Part shown: in pieces, positions 57,396 through 64,000 of the stretch | Layout of the letters: each line of letters begins with the position of its first letter | How positions within the stretch are numbered: the stretch's first letter is position 1 | Source of the DNA: Mycobacterium sp. URHB0044 | Lineage (GTDB): Bacteria > Actinomycetota > Actinomycetes > Mycobacteriales > Mycobacteriaceae | Assembly: GCF_000620625.1 (NCBI RefSeq) | Contig: NZ_JIAW01000008.1 | Coordinates: 209,671 to 273,670, forward strand | Reading direction: 5' to 3' | DNA length: 64,000 bases | Notes under the pieces: generated by a model | Told to the model about the DNA's origin: nothing | The model's database searches: none | The model's input: the letters and a program-made list of their open reading frames with translations, nothing else | Program-made: the position numbers and the translations under genes

Positions 57396-58043
57396 CTAAC
57401 GCCCGTCGAACGAGGCCTTCACCGCAGCCAGTGCGGCCGGCGAGGCGTCCGCAAACCGGGCCGCCCATGCCACCGCGCCGTCGTACACGTGGTCGGGTGC
57501 CACCATTTCGTCGATGAGACCGAGCGCCAGGGCTTCCTTGGCGCCCGCGAATCGTCCGCTGAACACCAGATCCTTGGCCTTGCTGTCGCCGACCGCCCTG
57601 GCCAGCCGTGCGGCTCCCGCCGGCACCAGTCCGTCGAGGATTTCGGTGGCACCGAACTTGGCGTTGTCACCGCTGACCCGCCAGTCCGCGGCCAATGCCA
57701 GCGTCAGGCCACTGCCCAGCGCATAGCCGGTGATGGCCGCGACGGTCGGCTTGGGGATGGCGGCGATGGCGTCGATGGCCCGGTGCCGGGCGTCGTGCGC
57801 GGTGGTCATCTCGTCGGCGTCGAGCGTGCGGAGTTCGGGGACGTCGTCACCGGCGGAGAAGATCTCGTGGCCGCCGAAGACGATGACGGCAGTGACGTCG
57901 TCGCGCGTGCCCACCTCTTCGGCCGCGGCGGTGATCTCCCGGTACATCTGGCGAGTCAGGGCGTTGGTCGGCGGCCGCGACAGCAGCAGGGTGGCGATGC
58001 CGGGCTGCTCCGGTCTGACGTGGATGCCGACGAACTCGCTCAC
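57396..58043 (-). CDS. Enoyl-CoA hydratase/isomerase family protein (EchA17-like)
   Basis: 215 residues, a little short for a crotonase. The oxyanion-hole segments are FSAGDDVPEL and TGYALGSGLTLALAADWRV. The active-site region continues FGATEILDGLVPAGAARLARAVG and ALALGLIDEMVAPD. The usual catalytic glutamates are not clearly conserved, so hydratase activity is not certain. M. tuberculosis echA17 is at this place. GTG 58041-58043 overlaps the nudix stop as GTGA. Confidence 0.85.
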   Translation of the reverse strand: MSEFVGIHVRPEQPGIATLLLSRPPTNALTRQMYREITAAAEEVGTRDDVTAVIVFGGHEIFSAGDDVPELRTLDADEMTTAHDARHRAIDAIAAIPKPTVAAITGYALGSGLTLALAADWRVSGDNAKFGATEILDGLVPAGAARLARAVGDSKAKDLVFSGRFAGAKEALALGLIDEMVAPDHVYDGAVAWAARFADASPAALAAVKASFDGR

Positions 58044-58879
58044 CCGCCGCCCTTGTCTGGCTTGTCCGGCACGTACCCCTGCGGCGCACGGCGGTTGCGC
58101 GCCTCGTTGTAGCGGTCGCTGTTGAAGAACTCGATCTCCCAGTTGCCCTTGGACACGGCCAGGTGTGGCTCGACCGGCACGATCTTGCGTTCCACCGCGA
58201 GCACGTCGCCGACGGTGCGGCCGTTGAGCGAGTCCAGCTGCGTCCACGTCGGCGGCAGCAGGAACGACCGCCCCTCGGCGAAGTCGTCGAGGGCGGACTG
58301 TGGCGTCGCCCAGTCGGCGCGGTCGGTTTCGGTGTTGTCGCCGTCGGCGCGCTGGCCCTCGGGCAATGCCCCGACGAAGAAGTAGGTGTCGTAGCGGCGG
58401 GTGCGCTCCTCCTTCGGCGTCACCCAGTTCGCCCACGGTCGCAACAGGTCGGCACGCAGCACGAGGTTCTCGGCGCGCAGGAACTCGCCGAAGGACAACG
58501 TCTTGGCGTCCAGCGCCTTGCGTTCATCCCGGTAGACCGACGCGTCGGCGACGATCCCGTCGGGGTCGTCGGCCGGGCCGGCGAACAGCACGCCGGACTC
58601 CTCGAACGTCTCGCGTGCCGCCGCGCAAATCAGGGCTTCAGCGAGGTCGACGTCGACGCCGAGGCGCTCCGCCCACCACGACGGCTCAGGCCCGTACCAG
58701 GCGATGTCGGCGTTCTTGTCGCGGTCGTCGACCCCGCCGCCGGGAAACACCATCACGCCGGCCACGAAGTCCATCGCCGAATGCCGTCGCATCAGGAAAA
58801 CCTTGATGCCCTCGGCGGTGTCCCTGACCAACATCACGGTGGCCGCCGGTCGCGGGGTCAGCGGTTCGGGTTCGGTCAT
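58040..58879 (-). CDS. Nudix hydrolase with a split Nudix box (Rv3040c type)
   Basis: 279 residues. The Nudix box is interrupted: FPGGGVDDRD (near residue 50) is separated by about 33 residues from ARETFEESGVLF, which carries the metal-binding REXXEE core. This insertion is typical of the NUDT19-like group, which includes CoA-diphosphate hydrolases. The N-terminal RPAATVMLVRD and the C-terminal helical region (FLLPPTWTQLDSL) agree. The neighbouring enoyl-CoA hydratase gives mild support for a CoA-type substrate. It overlaps both neighbours by four bases. Confidence 0.87.
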   Translation of the reverse strand: MTEPEPLTPRPAATVMLVRDTAEGIKVFLMRRHSAMDFVAGVMVFPGGGVDDRDKNADIAWYGPEPSWWAERLGVDVDLAEALICAAARETFEESGVLFAGPADDPDGIVADASVYRDERKALDAKTLSFGEFLRAENLVLRADLLRPWANWVTPKEERTRRYDTYFFVGALPEGQRADGDNTETDRADWATPQSALDDFAEGRSFLLPPTWTQLDSLNGRTVGDVLAVERKIVPVEPHLAVSKGNWEIEFFNSDRYNEARNRRAPQGYVPDKPDKGGG

Positions 58880-59712
58880 GCTCGCCTCCTGTGTGCCGCG
58901 CGGGTCCTGGTCCGACGGGCGAAGTACCGCCCGTCGATGACATCCAGCGCGATGGATTGGCCGAAGGCCTTGGACAGGTTCTCGGAGGTGAGCACGTCGG
59001 TCAGCAGGCCCGACGCGACGACGTTGCCCTCGGACAGGAGCAGGCAGTGGCTGAAGCCCTGCGGAATCTCCTCCACGTGGTGAGTGACGAGGACCGTGGC
59101 GGGCGCGTCGGGATCGGCGGCCAGGTCGGCGAGCCGCGCCACCAATTCCTCGCGGCCGCCGAGATCTAGACCGGCTGCGGGTTCGTCGAGCAACAACAGT
59201 TCGGGATCGGTCATCAAAGAGCGCGCGATGAGCACCCGTTTCCGTTCGCCCTCCGACAGCGTGCCGTAGGTGCGCTCGGCCAGGTGCTCGGCGCCGACGC
59301 TCTCCAGCATGTCGACGGCCTGGGCGTAGTCGACGTCCTCGTACTTCTCACGCCAGCGGCCCAGCACGGCGTATCCGGCCGAGACCACCAGGTCGCGGAC
59401 CACTTCGCCGTCGGGCACCCGCTGGCTCAGCGCCGAGCTGCTCAGCCCGACCCGCGCACGCAGCTCGGCCATGTCGGTACGGCCGAGCTTCTCGCCGAGC
59501 ACGTACGCGGTGCCCGAGGAGGGGTGTTCGATGGCGGCGGCGATCCGCAGCAGTGACGTCTTGCCCGCGCCGTTGGGCCCGATGACGACCCAGCGTTCGT
59601 CGAGTTCCACCGCCCAGGTGATGGGGCCGACGAGGGTCTTCCCCCCGCGTCGCAGCGAGACCTTCGCGAAGTCGATCAGCAGGTCGGGGTCGACTACGTC
59701 GTCTGCTGGCAC
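58876..59712 (-). CDS. Stand-alone ABC transporter ATP-binding protein (Rv3041c type)
   Basis: 278 residues. Walker A GPNGAGKTSLLRI (near residue 45), signature LSEGERKRVLIARSL, Walker B LLLLDEPAAGLDLGG, and switch LVTHHVEEIPQGF are intact. The sequence resembles the YlmA/iron-type ATPases without a dedicated permease nearby. The basic C-terminus (RRTRTRAAHRRRA) is unusual. It starts the leftward set ABC-nudix-echA with ATGA overlaps. Substrate and partner are unknown. Confidence 0.88.
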   Translation of the reverse strand: MPADDVVDPDLLIDFAKVSLRRGGKTLVGPITWAVELDERWVVIGPNGAGKTSLLRIAAAIEHPSSGTAYVLGEKLGRTDMAELRARVGLSSSALSQRVPDGEVVRDLVVSAGYAVLGRWREKYEDVDYAQAVDMLESVGAEHLAERTYGTLSEGERKRVLIARSLMTDPELLLLDEPAAGLDLGGREELVARLADLAADPDAPATVLVTHHVEEIPQGFSHCLLLSEGNVVASGLLTDVLTSENLSKAFGQSIALDVIDGRYFARRTRTRAAHRRRA

Positions 59713-59725
59713 CCGCCCATCGTAG

Positions 59726-60391
59726 TCAGGCGATTTCGGCGGGCTCGCGTGCGCTCGCGGCGGTTCGCACGCCGAAGTCGTTCAGCGACAGCCAGCCCCG
59801 CGGCGTCAGCCGAAGGACCAGCTGGACCAGCGGCCCGATGCCGAACGCGTACACCACCGTGCCGACGCCGACGGTCCCACCGAGCAGCCAGCCGACGGCC
59901 AGCACCGTCGCCTCGATCGACGTGCGGACCAGCCGCACGGACAGGCCGGTGCGCGCGACCAGTCCGGTCATCAGACCATCGCGTGGCCCCGGCCCCATGC
60001 CTGCGCCGATGTACAGCACGGTGGACACCGCGTTGAGGACGACGGCGCCCAGCATCATCGCCACCCGCACGGGAAGCGATGACGGCGTGGGCAACACGGC
60101 CAGGCCGACATCCACCGTGACGGAGATGACGATGACGTTGGCCACCGTGCCGACCCCCGGCCGGTTACGCAGGGGTATCCACGCCAGGAGGACGACGACG
60201 CCGACGACGGCACACGCGATCCCGATCGTCGTCCCGGTGCGCCCGGCCAGGCCCTGGTGGAAGACGTCCCACGGGTCCAGGCCCAGGCCTGCGCGCACCA
60301 TCACCGCCATCGAGAAGCCATAACCGGTGAGGCCCACGAGCAGGGCCGCGCTCCGAGTAAGGAGTCGGGGGCGGAGGACGGGCCGCCTCAC
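59726..60391 (-). CDS. YczE/YitT family integral membrane protein
   Basis: 221 residues with about five hydrophobic segments: LLVGLTGYGFSMAVMVRAGLGL at the start, a second around residue 50, then VAMMLGAVVLNAVSTVLYIGAG, and TVGVGTVVYAFGIGPLVQL near the end. GLGLDPWDVFHQGLA and GPGPRDGLMTGL are the conserved loops of YczE-type proteins. Bacterial yczE genes are commonly placed beside a MocR regulator (YczR), as here. The transported compound is unknown. GTG 60389-60391 overlaps the stop of the small upstream gene as GTGA. A hairpin (59732-59779) is embedded in its last codons. Confidence 0.82.
   Translation of the reverse strand: MRRPVLRPRLLTRSAALLVGLTGYGFSMAVMVRAGLGLDPWDVFHQGLAGRTGTTIGIACAVVGVVVLLAWIPLRNRPGVGTVANVIVISVTVDVGLAVLPTPSSLPVRVAMMLGAVVLNAVSTVLYIGAGMGPGPRDGLMTGLVARTGLSVRLVRTSIEATVLAVGWLLGGTVGVGTVVYAFGIGPLVQLVLRLTPRGWLSLNDFGVRTAASAREPAEIA
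59732..59779. terminator. Hairpin embedded in the 3' end of yczE
   Basis: GATTTCGGCG (59732-59741) pairs with CGCCGAAGTC (59770-59779) at nine of ten positions. The left arm is identical to ten bases of the hairpin after derI (30089-30098). It is inside the coding sequence, just before the stop, and may serve as the terminator for yczE or for the facing ABC gene region. Confidence 0.45.
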
Positions 60392-60552
60392 GCGTGGTCG
60401 GGGAATCGTGCGCGGATGGCGTCGAGGTCGCTGCGTATCCGGCGGGCATCCGCGTCGTTCTCGGAGTAGCCGCCCAAGCGTGGGTTGGGACGGAAGACGC
60501 GGCCCCACTTACTCGCCTTGCGCGTCGCCCGGGAGGTCCAGTTCTGTGCCAT
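60388..60552 (-). CDS. Small 54-residue protein, first gene of the yczE operon
   Basis: MAQNWTSRATRKASKWG opens a small, basic protein that ends DAIRARFPDHA, with no signal peptide or membrane segment. The GTGA overlap with yczE shows they are translated together. CAATAT (minus strand) ends six bases before the ATG, consistent with a leaderless mRNA, and TTGAAA lies about 18 bases further upstream. No family is recognised. The acidic/basic charge pattern NDADARRIRSDLDAIRARF suggests one C-terminal helix. Confidence 0.65.
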   Translation of the reverse strand: MAQNWTSRATRKASKWGRVFRPNPRLGGYSENDADARRIRSDLDAIRARFPDHA

Positions 60553-60568
60553 ACCTCGATATTGATCG

Positions 60569-60599
60569 CTGACTGGCCTTGCTTTCAATAGCCAGTTAG
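60569..60599. promoter_or_regulatory. Inverted repeat in the yczR/yczE divergent promoter
   Basis: CTGACTGGC (60569-60577) and GCCAGTTAG (60591-60599) match as an inverted repeat at eight of nine positions, with a 13-base spacer. It covers the minus-strand spacer and -35 (TTGAAA) region of the yczE operon and lies immediately upstream of the yczR start, so it is the probable YczR operator. Confidence 0.55.
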
Positions 60600-60605
60600 G
60601 GGAAA

Positions 60606-62066
60606 GTGGCCTCGATGATAGACGAACTGGCCGGACGCAGACTCGAAGTGGACCTGCTTGCGCGCGAACTGGGTCACTGGCGCACGTCCAGTGCCAGTGG
60701 ACCGGCCTATCAGGGCCTCGCGGACGGTCTGCGGATGCTGATCGTCGACGGCCGGATTCCCGTCGGGGCGCAGTTGCCCAGCGAGCGGGCACTGGCCGAC
60801 GCCCTCCGCGTCTCCAGGACCACCGTCACCGCCGCGTACACGCAGATGCGCGACGACGGCTACCTCAACGGCAGGCGCGGTGCCCGCAGCACGACGGCGC
60901 TGCCCCTCTCACCGCCCGCGGTCCCCGTCCCCATCGCCACGGGCGCGGTATCGGTCAACCTCGCAGCCGCCACGCTGGCGGCACCCGTCTCCGCCGTCTC
61001 GCGGGCCTTCGTCGACGCGGCCGACGAGGTCACCCCGTATCTGCACGACATCGGGATCGAGTTGGCGGGGGTGTCCCCGCTGCGCGCTGCCATCGCCGAA
61101 AGGTACTGCGCGCGAGGCCTTCCCACCGAGCCCGACGAGATCATGGTCACCACCGGTGCGCTGCACGCGATCGGCCTGATCCTGGCCACCTACACCCAAC
61201 CCGGTGACCGCGTCCTGGTCGAGCAACCCACCTACCATGGCGCTCTGTCGGCGATGTCCACGCGCGGGATCCGACCCGTTCCGGTGGGCATGACGCCCGA
61301 CGGGTGGGATCTCGATGCCATAGACGCTGCGGTGCGCCAACTTTCGCCGAGCCTGGCCTATCTCGTTCCCGACAATCACAATCCGACCGGCTTGTCGTTG
61401 CCTGCCGCGGGACGAACGCGGTTGGCGCAGATCATCGCCGAGACGCGGACCCGCACCATCATCGACGAGACCATCACCGATATCTGGCTCGACGAGCCGG
61501 TGCCCGCGCCGGTCGCTGCGGCCATGACCACCCGACGCGACCTCGTCCTGACGGTTGGTTCGATGTCGAAGTCGTGTTGGGGCGGGCTGCGCATCGGCTG
61601 GATCCGCGCCGAACGCAGCACGCTCACCACCATCGCGGCGACGCGGCCCGCCATCGACATGGGCACCGCGATCGTCGAACAGCTCGCCGCCGCAAAGCTT
61701 CTCGGTGTCAACGACGAGTTGCTTCACGACCGCCGAGACGTGCTGCGAGCCCGGCGCGCGCTGCTGCTGGCGCTGCTCGACGAGCACCTCCCCGACTGGC
61801 AGCCCAATCCCGGCAAGGGCGGCATGTCGCTGTGGGTGCGACTGCCCGCGCCGATGAGTTCGGCGTTGTCGGCGGCGGCCTCGCGCATGGGACTCGAGAT
61901 ACCGCCCGGTCCGCGGTTCGGGGTGGACGGCACCTTGGAGCGGTTCATCCGGGTGCCCTACACGCTGCCCGACGACCAGTTGGCCGAGGCGATCGCGCTG
62001 CTGGCCCGCGCCTGGCGCAGCGTGACGGGCTCGACGGGCCCGGAGCCGCACGCGGTGGTGGTCTGA
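60606..62066 (+). CDS. MocR-type regulator of the YczR group
   Basis: 486 residues. A GntR winged helix (about residues 35-100: LADGLRMLIVDGRIPVGAQLPSERALADAL, VSRTTVTAAYTQMRDDGYLNGRRGA) is joined to an aminotransferase-like domain with GALHAIGLIL, VEQPTYHGAL, VPDNHNPTGLSL, and the PLP lysine in GSMSKSCWGGLRIGW. It is divergent from a YczE-type gene, the known genomic partner of the YczR subgroup of MocR proteins. GTG 60606 gives this length; the ATG at 60615 is as likely given AGGGGA at 60598. It converges on serB2 with a four-base gap. Confidence 0.9.
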   Translation: MASMIDELAGRRLEVDLLARELGHWRTSSASGPAYQGLADGLRMLIVDGRIPVGAQLPSERALADALRVSRTTVTAAYTQMRDDGYLNGRRGARSTTALPLSPPAVPVPIATGAVSVNLAAATLAAPVSAVSRAFVDAADEVTPYLHDIGIELAGVSPLRAAIAERYCARGLPTEPDEIMVTTGALHAIGLILATYTQPGDRVLVEQPTYHGALSAMSTRGIRPVPVGMTPDGWDLDAIDAAVRQLSPSLAYLVPDNHNPTGLSLPAAGRTRLAQIIAETRTRTIIDETITDIWLDEPVPAPVAAAMTTRRDLVLTVGSMSKSCWGGLRIGWIRAERSTLTTIAATRPAIDMGTAIVEQLAAAKLLGVNDELLHDRRDVLRARRALLLALLDEHLPDWQPNPGKGGMSLWVRLPAPMSSALSAAASRMGLEIPPGPRFGVDGTLERFIRVPYTLPDDQLAEAIALLARAWRSVTGSTGPEPHAVVV

Positions 62067-62070
62067 GGCG

Positions 62071-63306
62071 CTAGGCGTCGGGGATGTCCACGCGGCGGAA
62101 GGTGCCGTCGACGGCGTCGGCCGCCTCGATCTCCCCGCGGGTGACGCCAAGGATGAACAGCACGGTGTCCAGGTACGGGTGGCTGATCGACGCGTCGGCG
62201 ACCTCACGCAGCGCCGGCTTCGCGTTGAACGCCACCCCCAGGCCCGCCGCGGCCAGCATGTCGATGTCGTTGGCGCCGTCGCCAACGGCCACGGTCTGCT
62301 CCATCGGAACACCCGCCTGTTGCGCGAAGTCCCTCAGCGCCTTGGCCTTTCCGGGCCGGTCGATGACCGGGCCGATCACGCGGCCGGTCAGCTTGCCGTC
62401 GACGATCTCCAGTTCGTTGGCGGCGACGAAGTCCATCATCAGCTCGTGGGCCAGCGGCTCGATCACCTGGCGGAAGCCGCCCGACACGATGCCGCAGTGA
62501 AAACCCAAGCGGCGCAACGTCCGTAGCGTCGTGCGCGCACCCGGCGTCAGCTCGATCTGATCGGCGACGTCGTCGAGCACCTCGGCAGGCAGGCCCGCGA
62601 GCGTCGCGACGCGACGGTGCAGCGACTCGGCGAAGTCCAATTCGCCACGCATGGCCGCCTCGGTGATGGCCGCCACTTCACCTTCCATGCCCACTCGCTT
62701 CGCGAGCATCTCGATGACCTCACCCTGGATCAGGGTCGAGTCGACGTCGAACACGATGAGCCGCTTGGCGCGTCGCGACAGGCTGTAGTCCTCGAGGGCG
62801 ATGTCGACGCCCTCGTCGACCGCCGCCTGCGCCAGTGCTGTCTGCAACTGGCCGTAGGCCGCGCCGGGAGGGACCGAGACGCGCAGCTCCAGCCCGGTCA
62901 CCGGGTAGTCCGAGACGCCGCGGATGAAGTCGATGTTGACGCCGAGCGCCGCCACCTTCCTGGCGACCACGCCGAACGCCTCGGCGGTGATGGGACGTCC
63001 CAGCACCACGATGGTGTGCGTCGAGGGTTCACGAAGGACCGGCAGGTGATCGCTGGGTTCGATGGTGACGTCGAGTCCGACGCGACGGATCGCGGTGGTC
63101 ACTTCGTCACGCAGCTCGTCGCCACCGGCGACGTCGGGCGGCCCGGCCACCAGGACACCCAGCGTGAGCCGGCCCCTGATGACGACCTGTTCGACGTTGA
63201 GCAACTCGACCTTGTGGCGCGAGAGCACCTCGAACAGCGCCGAGGTGACGCCCGGCTGATCGACACCGGTGACGGTGATCAACACCGACACCTTTGACGT
63301 GTTCAC
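62071..63306 (-). CDS. serB2: Phosphoserine phosphatase with N-terminal ACT domains
   Basis: Performs the last step of serine synthesis, dephosphorylating O-phosphoserine. 411 residues from GTG 63304-63306. Two ACT domains occupy about residues 1-170 (VSVLITVTGVDQPGVTSALFEVL and HTIVVLGRPITAEAFGVVA). The HAD catalytic domain follows: FDVDSTLIQGEVIEMLA with the nucleophile Asp, IVSGGFRQVI, and GDGANDIDML. M. tuberculosis SerB2 has the same layout. An ATG 13 codons upstream (63345) would overlap ctaD and lacks a ribosome binding site. Its neighbour ctaD reads the same way, 19 bases upstream. Confidence 0.96.
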   Translation of the reverse strand: MNTSKVSVLITVTGVDQPGVTSALFEVLSRHKVELLNVEQVVIRGRLTLGVLVAGPPDVAGGDELRDEVTTAIRRVGLDVTIEPSDHLPVLREPSTHTIVVLGRPITAEAFGVVARKVAALGVNIDFIRGVSDYPVTGLELRVSVPPGAAYGQLQTALAQAAVDEGVDIALEDYSLSRRAKRLIVFDVDSTLIQGEVIEMLAKRVGMEGEVAAITEAAMRGELDFAESLHRRVATLAGLPAEVLDDVADQIELTPGARTTLRTLRRLGFHCGIVSGGFRQVIEPLAHELMMDFVAANELEIVDGKLTGRVIGPVIDRPGKAKALRDFAQQAGVPMEQTVAVGDGANDIDMLAAAGLGVAFNAKPALREVADASISHPYLDTVLFILGVTRGEIEAADAVDGTFRRVDIPDA

Positions 63307-63325
63307 GCCTGAGAGCCGCCGATCG

Positions 63326-64000
63326 TCAGGTGCGGACTTCGGCATCGTCGAGTCGGGTCACGTCGCCGTCCTCCGGGCCGTGCGCCCGCCCGACGTGTGC
63401 CTCGGCGCGCATCCGCTCGACCATGTGCGGGTAGTGCAGCTCGAATGCCGGACGCTCCGAACGAATCCGGGGCAGTTCGGTGAAGTTGTGCCGCGGCGGT
63501 GGGCAGCTGGTGGCCCACTCCAGCGAGTTGCCGTAACCCCACGGGTCGTCGACCACGACGGGCTCGCCGTAGCGCCAGCTCTTGAACACGTTCCACGCGA
63601 ACGGAATCGTCGAGATGCCCAGGATGAACGCGCCGATGGTCGAGATCACGTTGAGCGTGGTGAACCCGTCGGTCGGCAGGTAGTCCGCGTAGCGGCGGGG
63701 CATGCCCTCGTCGCCCACCCAGTGCTGCACCAGGAACGTGGTGTGGAAGCCGATGAACGTCAGCCAGAAGTGCAGCTTGCCCAGCCGCTCGTCGAGCAGA
63801 CGACCCGTCATCTTCGGGAACCAGAAGTAGATGCCCGCGTAGGTCGCGAACACGATGGTGCCGAACAGCACGTAGTGGAAGTGCGCCACGACGAAGTACG
63901 AGTCGGTGACGTGGAAGTCGATCGGCGGGCTGGCCAGCAACACACCCGACAGGCCACCGAGCAGGAAGGTGACCAGGAAGCCCACCGAGAACAACATTGG
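63326..64000 (-). CDS. ctaD: Cytochrome c oxidase subunit I, N-terminal part outside the window
   Basis: C-terminal 224 codons of the aa3-type oxidase catalytic subunit, which reduces oxygen and pumps protons in the cytoplasmic membrane. The segment HFHYVL carries the two histidines that ligate heme a3 and heme a. Further helices are visible: FWLTFIGFHTTFLVQHWVG, then TLNVISTIGAFILGISTIPF. WATSCPPPRHNF is the usual start of the C-terminal tail. The frame continues to the window edge, so more than half of the gene lies outside. Confidence 0.96.
   Translation of the reverse strand, partial: PMLFSVGFLVTFLLGGLSGVLLASPPIDFHVTDSYFVVAHFHYVLFGTIVFATYAGIYFWFPKMTGRLLDERLGKLHFWLTFIGFHTTFLVQHWVGDEGMPRRYADYLPTDGFTTLNVISTIGAFILGISTIPFAWNVFKSWRYGEPVVVDDPWGYGNSLEWATSCPPPRHNFTELPRIRSERPAFELHYPHMVERMRAEAHVGRAHGPEDGDVTRLDDAEVRT

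Noticed and set aside
1..64000. tRNA or rRNA genes, IS elements, prophage, CRISPR arrays
   Set aside because: No transposase, integrase, Cas or phage-type protein appears, no regularly spaced repeats were seen, and gaps between genes are too short and lack cloverleaf-like structure. tRNA absence was judged by eye only.

Overview
The window is a GC-rich actinobacterial chromosome segment, almost certainly from a fast-growing Mycobacterium (Mycolicibacterium). From memory of the M. tuberculosis H37Rv map, the backbone follows Rv2996c to Rv3043c in the same order and orientation: serA, an FAD dehydrogenase, ilvC-ilvN-ilvB1, cfp6, doxX, lppZ, gatB, pfkA, gatA-gatC, an ACT protein, ligA, a MetE-like protein, lpqA, mnmA, iscS, an acyltransferase pair, etfA-etfB, the methylglucose lipopolysaccharide (MGLP) genes, Rv3034c to Rv3041c homologues, serB2 and ctaD. 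No rRNA, tRNA, insertion sequence or CRISPR array was seen. There is no gene-free stretch above about 270 bases; the longest is the ilvB1 leader (6517-6783), which holds a leader peptide and an attenuator.

Layout. 1-7.2 kb: serine and branched-chain amino acid synthesis, with the ilv operon read leftward behind a classical transcription attenuator. 7-18 kb: envelope proteins (CFP6, DoxX, LppZ), an inserted SDR/TetR pair, the GatCAB amidotransferase genes split by pfkA, and NAD-dependent DNA ligase. 18-26 kb: a mixed region with an MmcQ-like protein, an acyl/aryl-CoA ligase, a proline-rich exported protein, a MetE-core protein, an LpqA-like lipoprotein, a TetR gene with a strong palindromic operator, and a MocR regulator beside a cysteine hydrolase. 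26-30 kb: tRNA thiolation (iscS-mnmA) and a two-gene acyltransferase operon that resembles the ornithine-lipid OlsB/OlsA pair.

30-44.3 kb is the main accessory block. One leftward operon encodes a zinc polyol dehydrogenase, a complete CUT1-type ABC importer, a DhaK-DhaL ketose kinase and an RpiB-type isomerase. A SorC regulator and an SDR are transcribed divergently from it. This matches the tetritol (threitol/erythritol) utilisation cluster characterised in M. smegmatis and should feed D-erythrose 4-phosphate into central metabolism. An FGGY kinase, a nitroreductase, a cupin and an NmrA-like protein lie beside it.

44-64 kb: ETF subunits preceded by an overlapping 24-codon upstream ORF; the MGLP genes (methyltransferase, GH57 branching enzyme, glycosyltransferase); an inserted drug-efflux MFS/ArsR pair; conserved mycobacterial envelope and methyltransferase genes; a YczR/YczE regulator-membrane protein pair with a 54-residue protein between them; serB2; and the 3' part of ctaD, cut by the window edge. 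serA is cut by the opposite edge.

Many genes appear to have leaderless transcripts: a TANNNT -10 box ends 5-9 bases before the start codon at gatB, the MFS gene, the MmcQ gene, the MocR gene, lppZ, doxX, lpqA, one TetR gene and the ilv leader peptide. This is typical of mycobacteria and helped choose starts.
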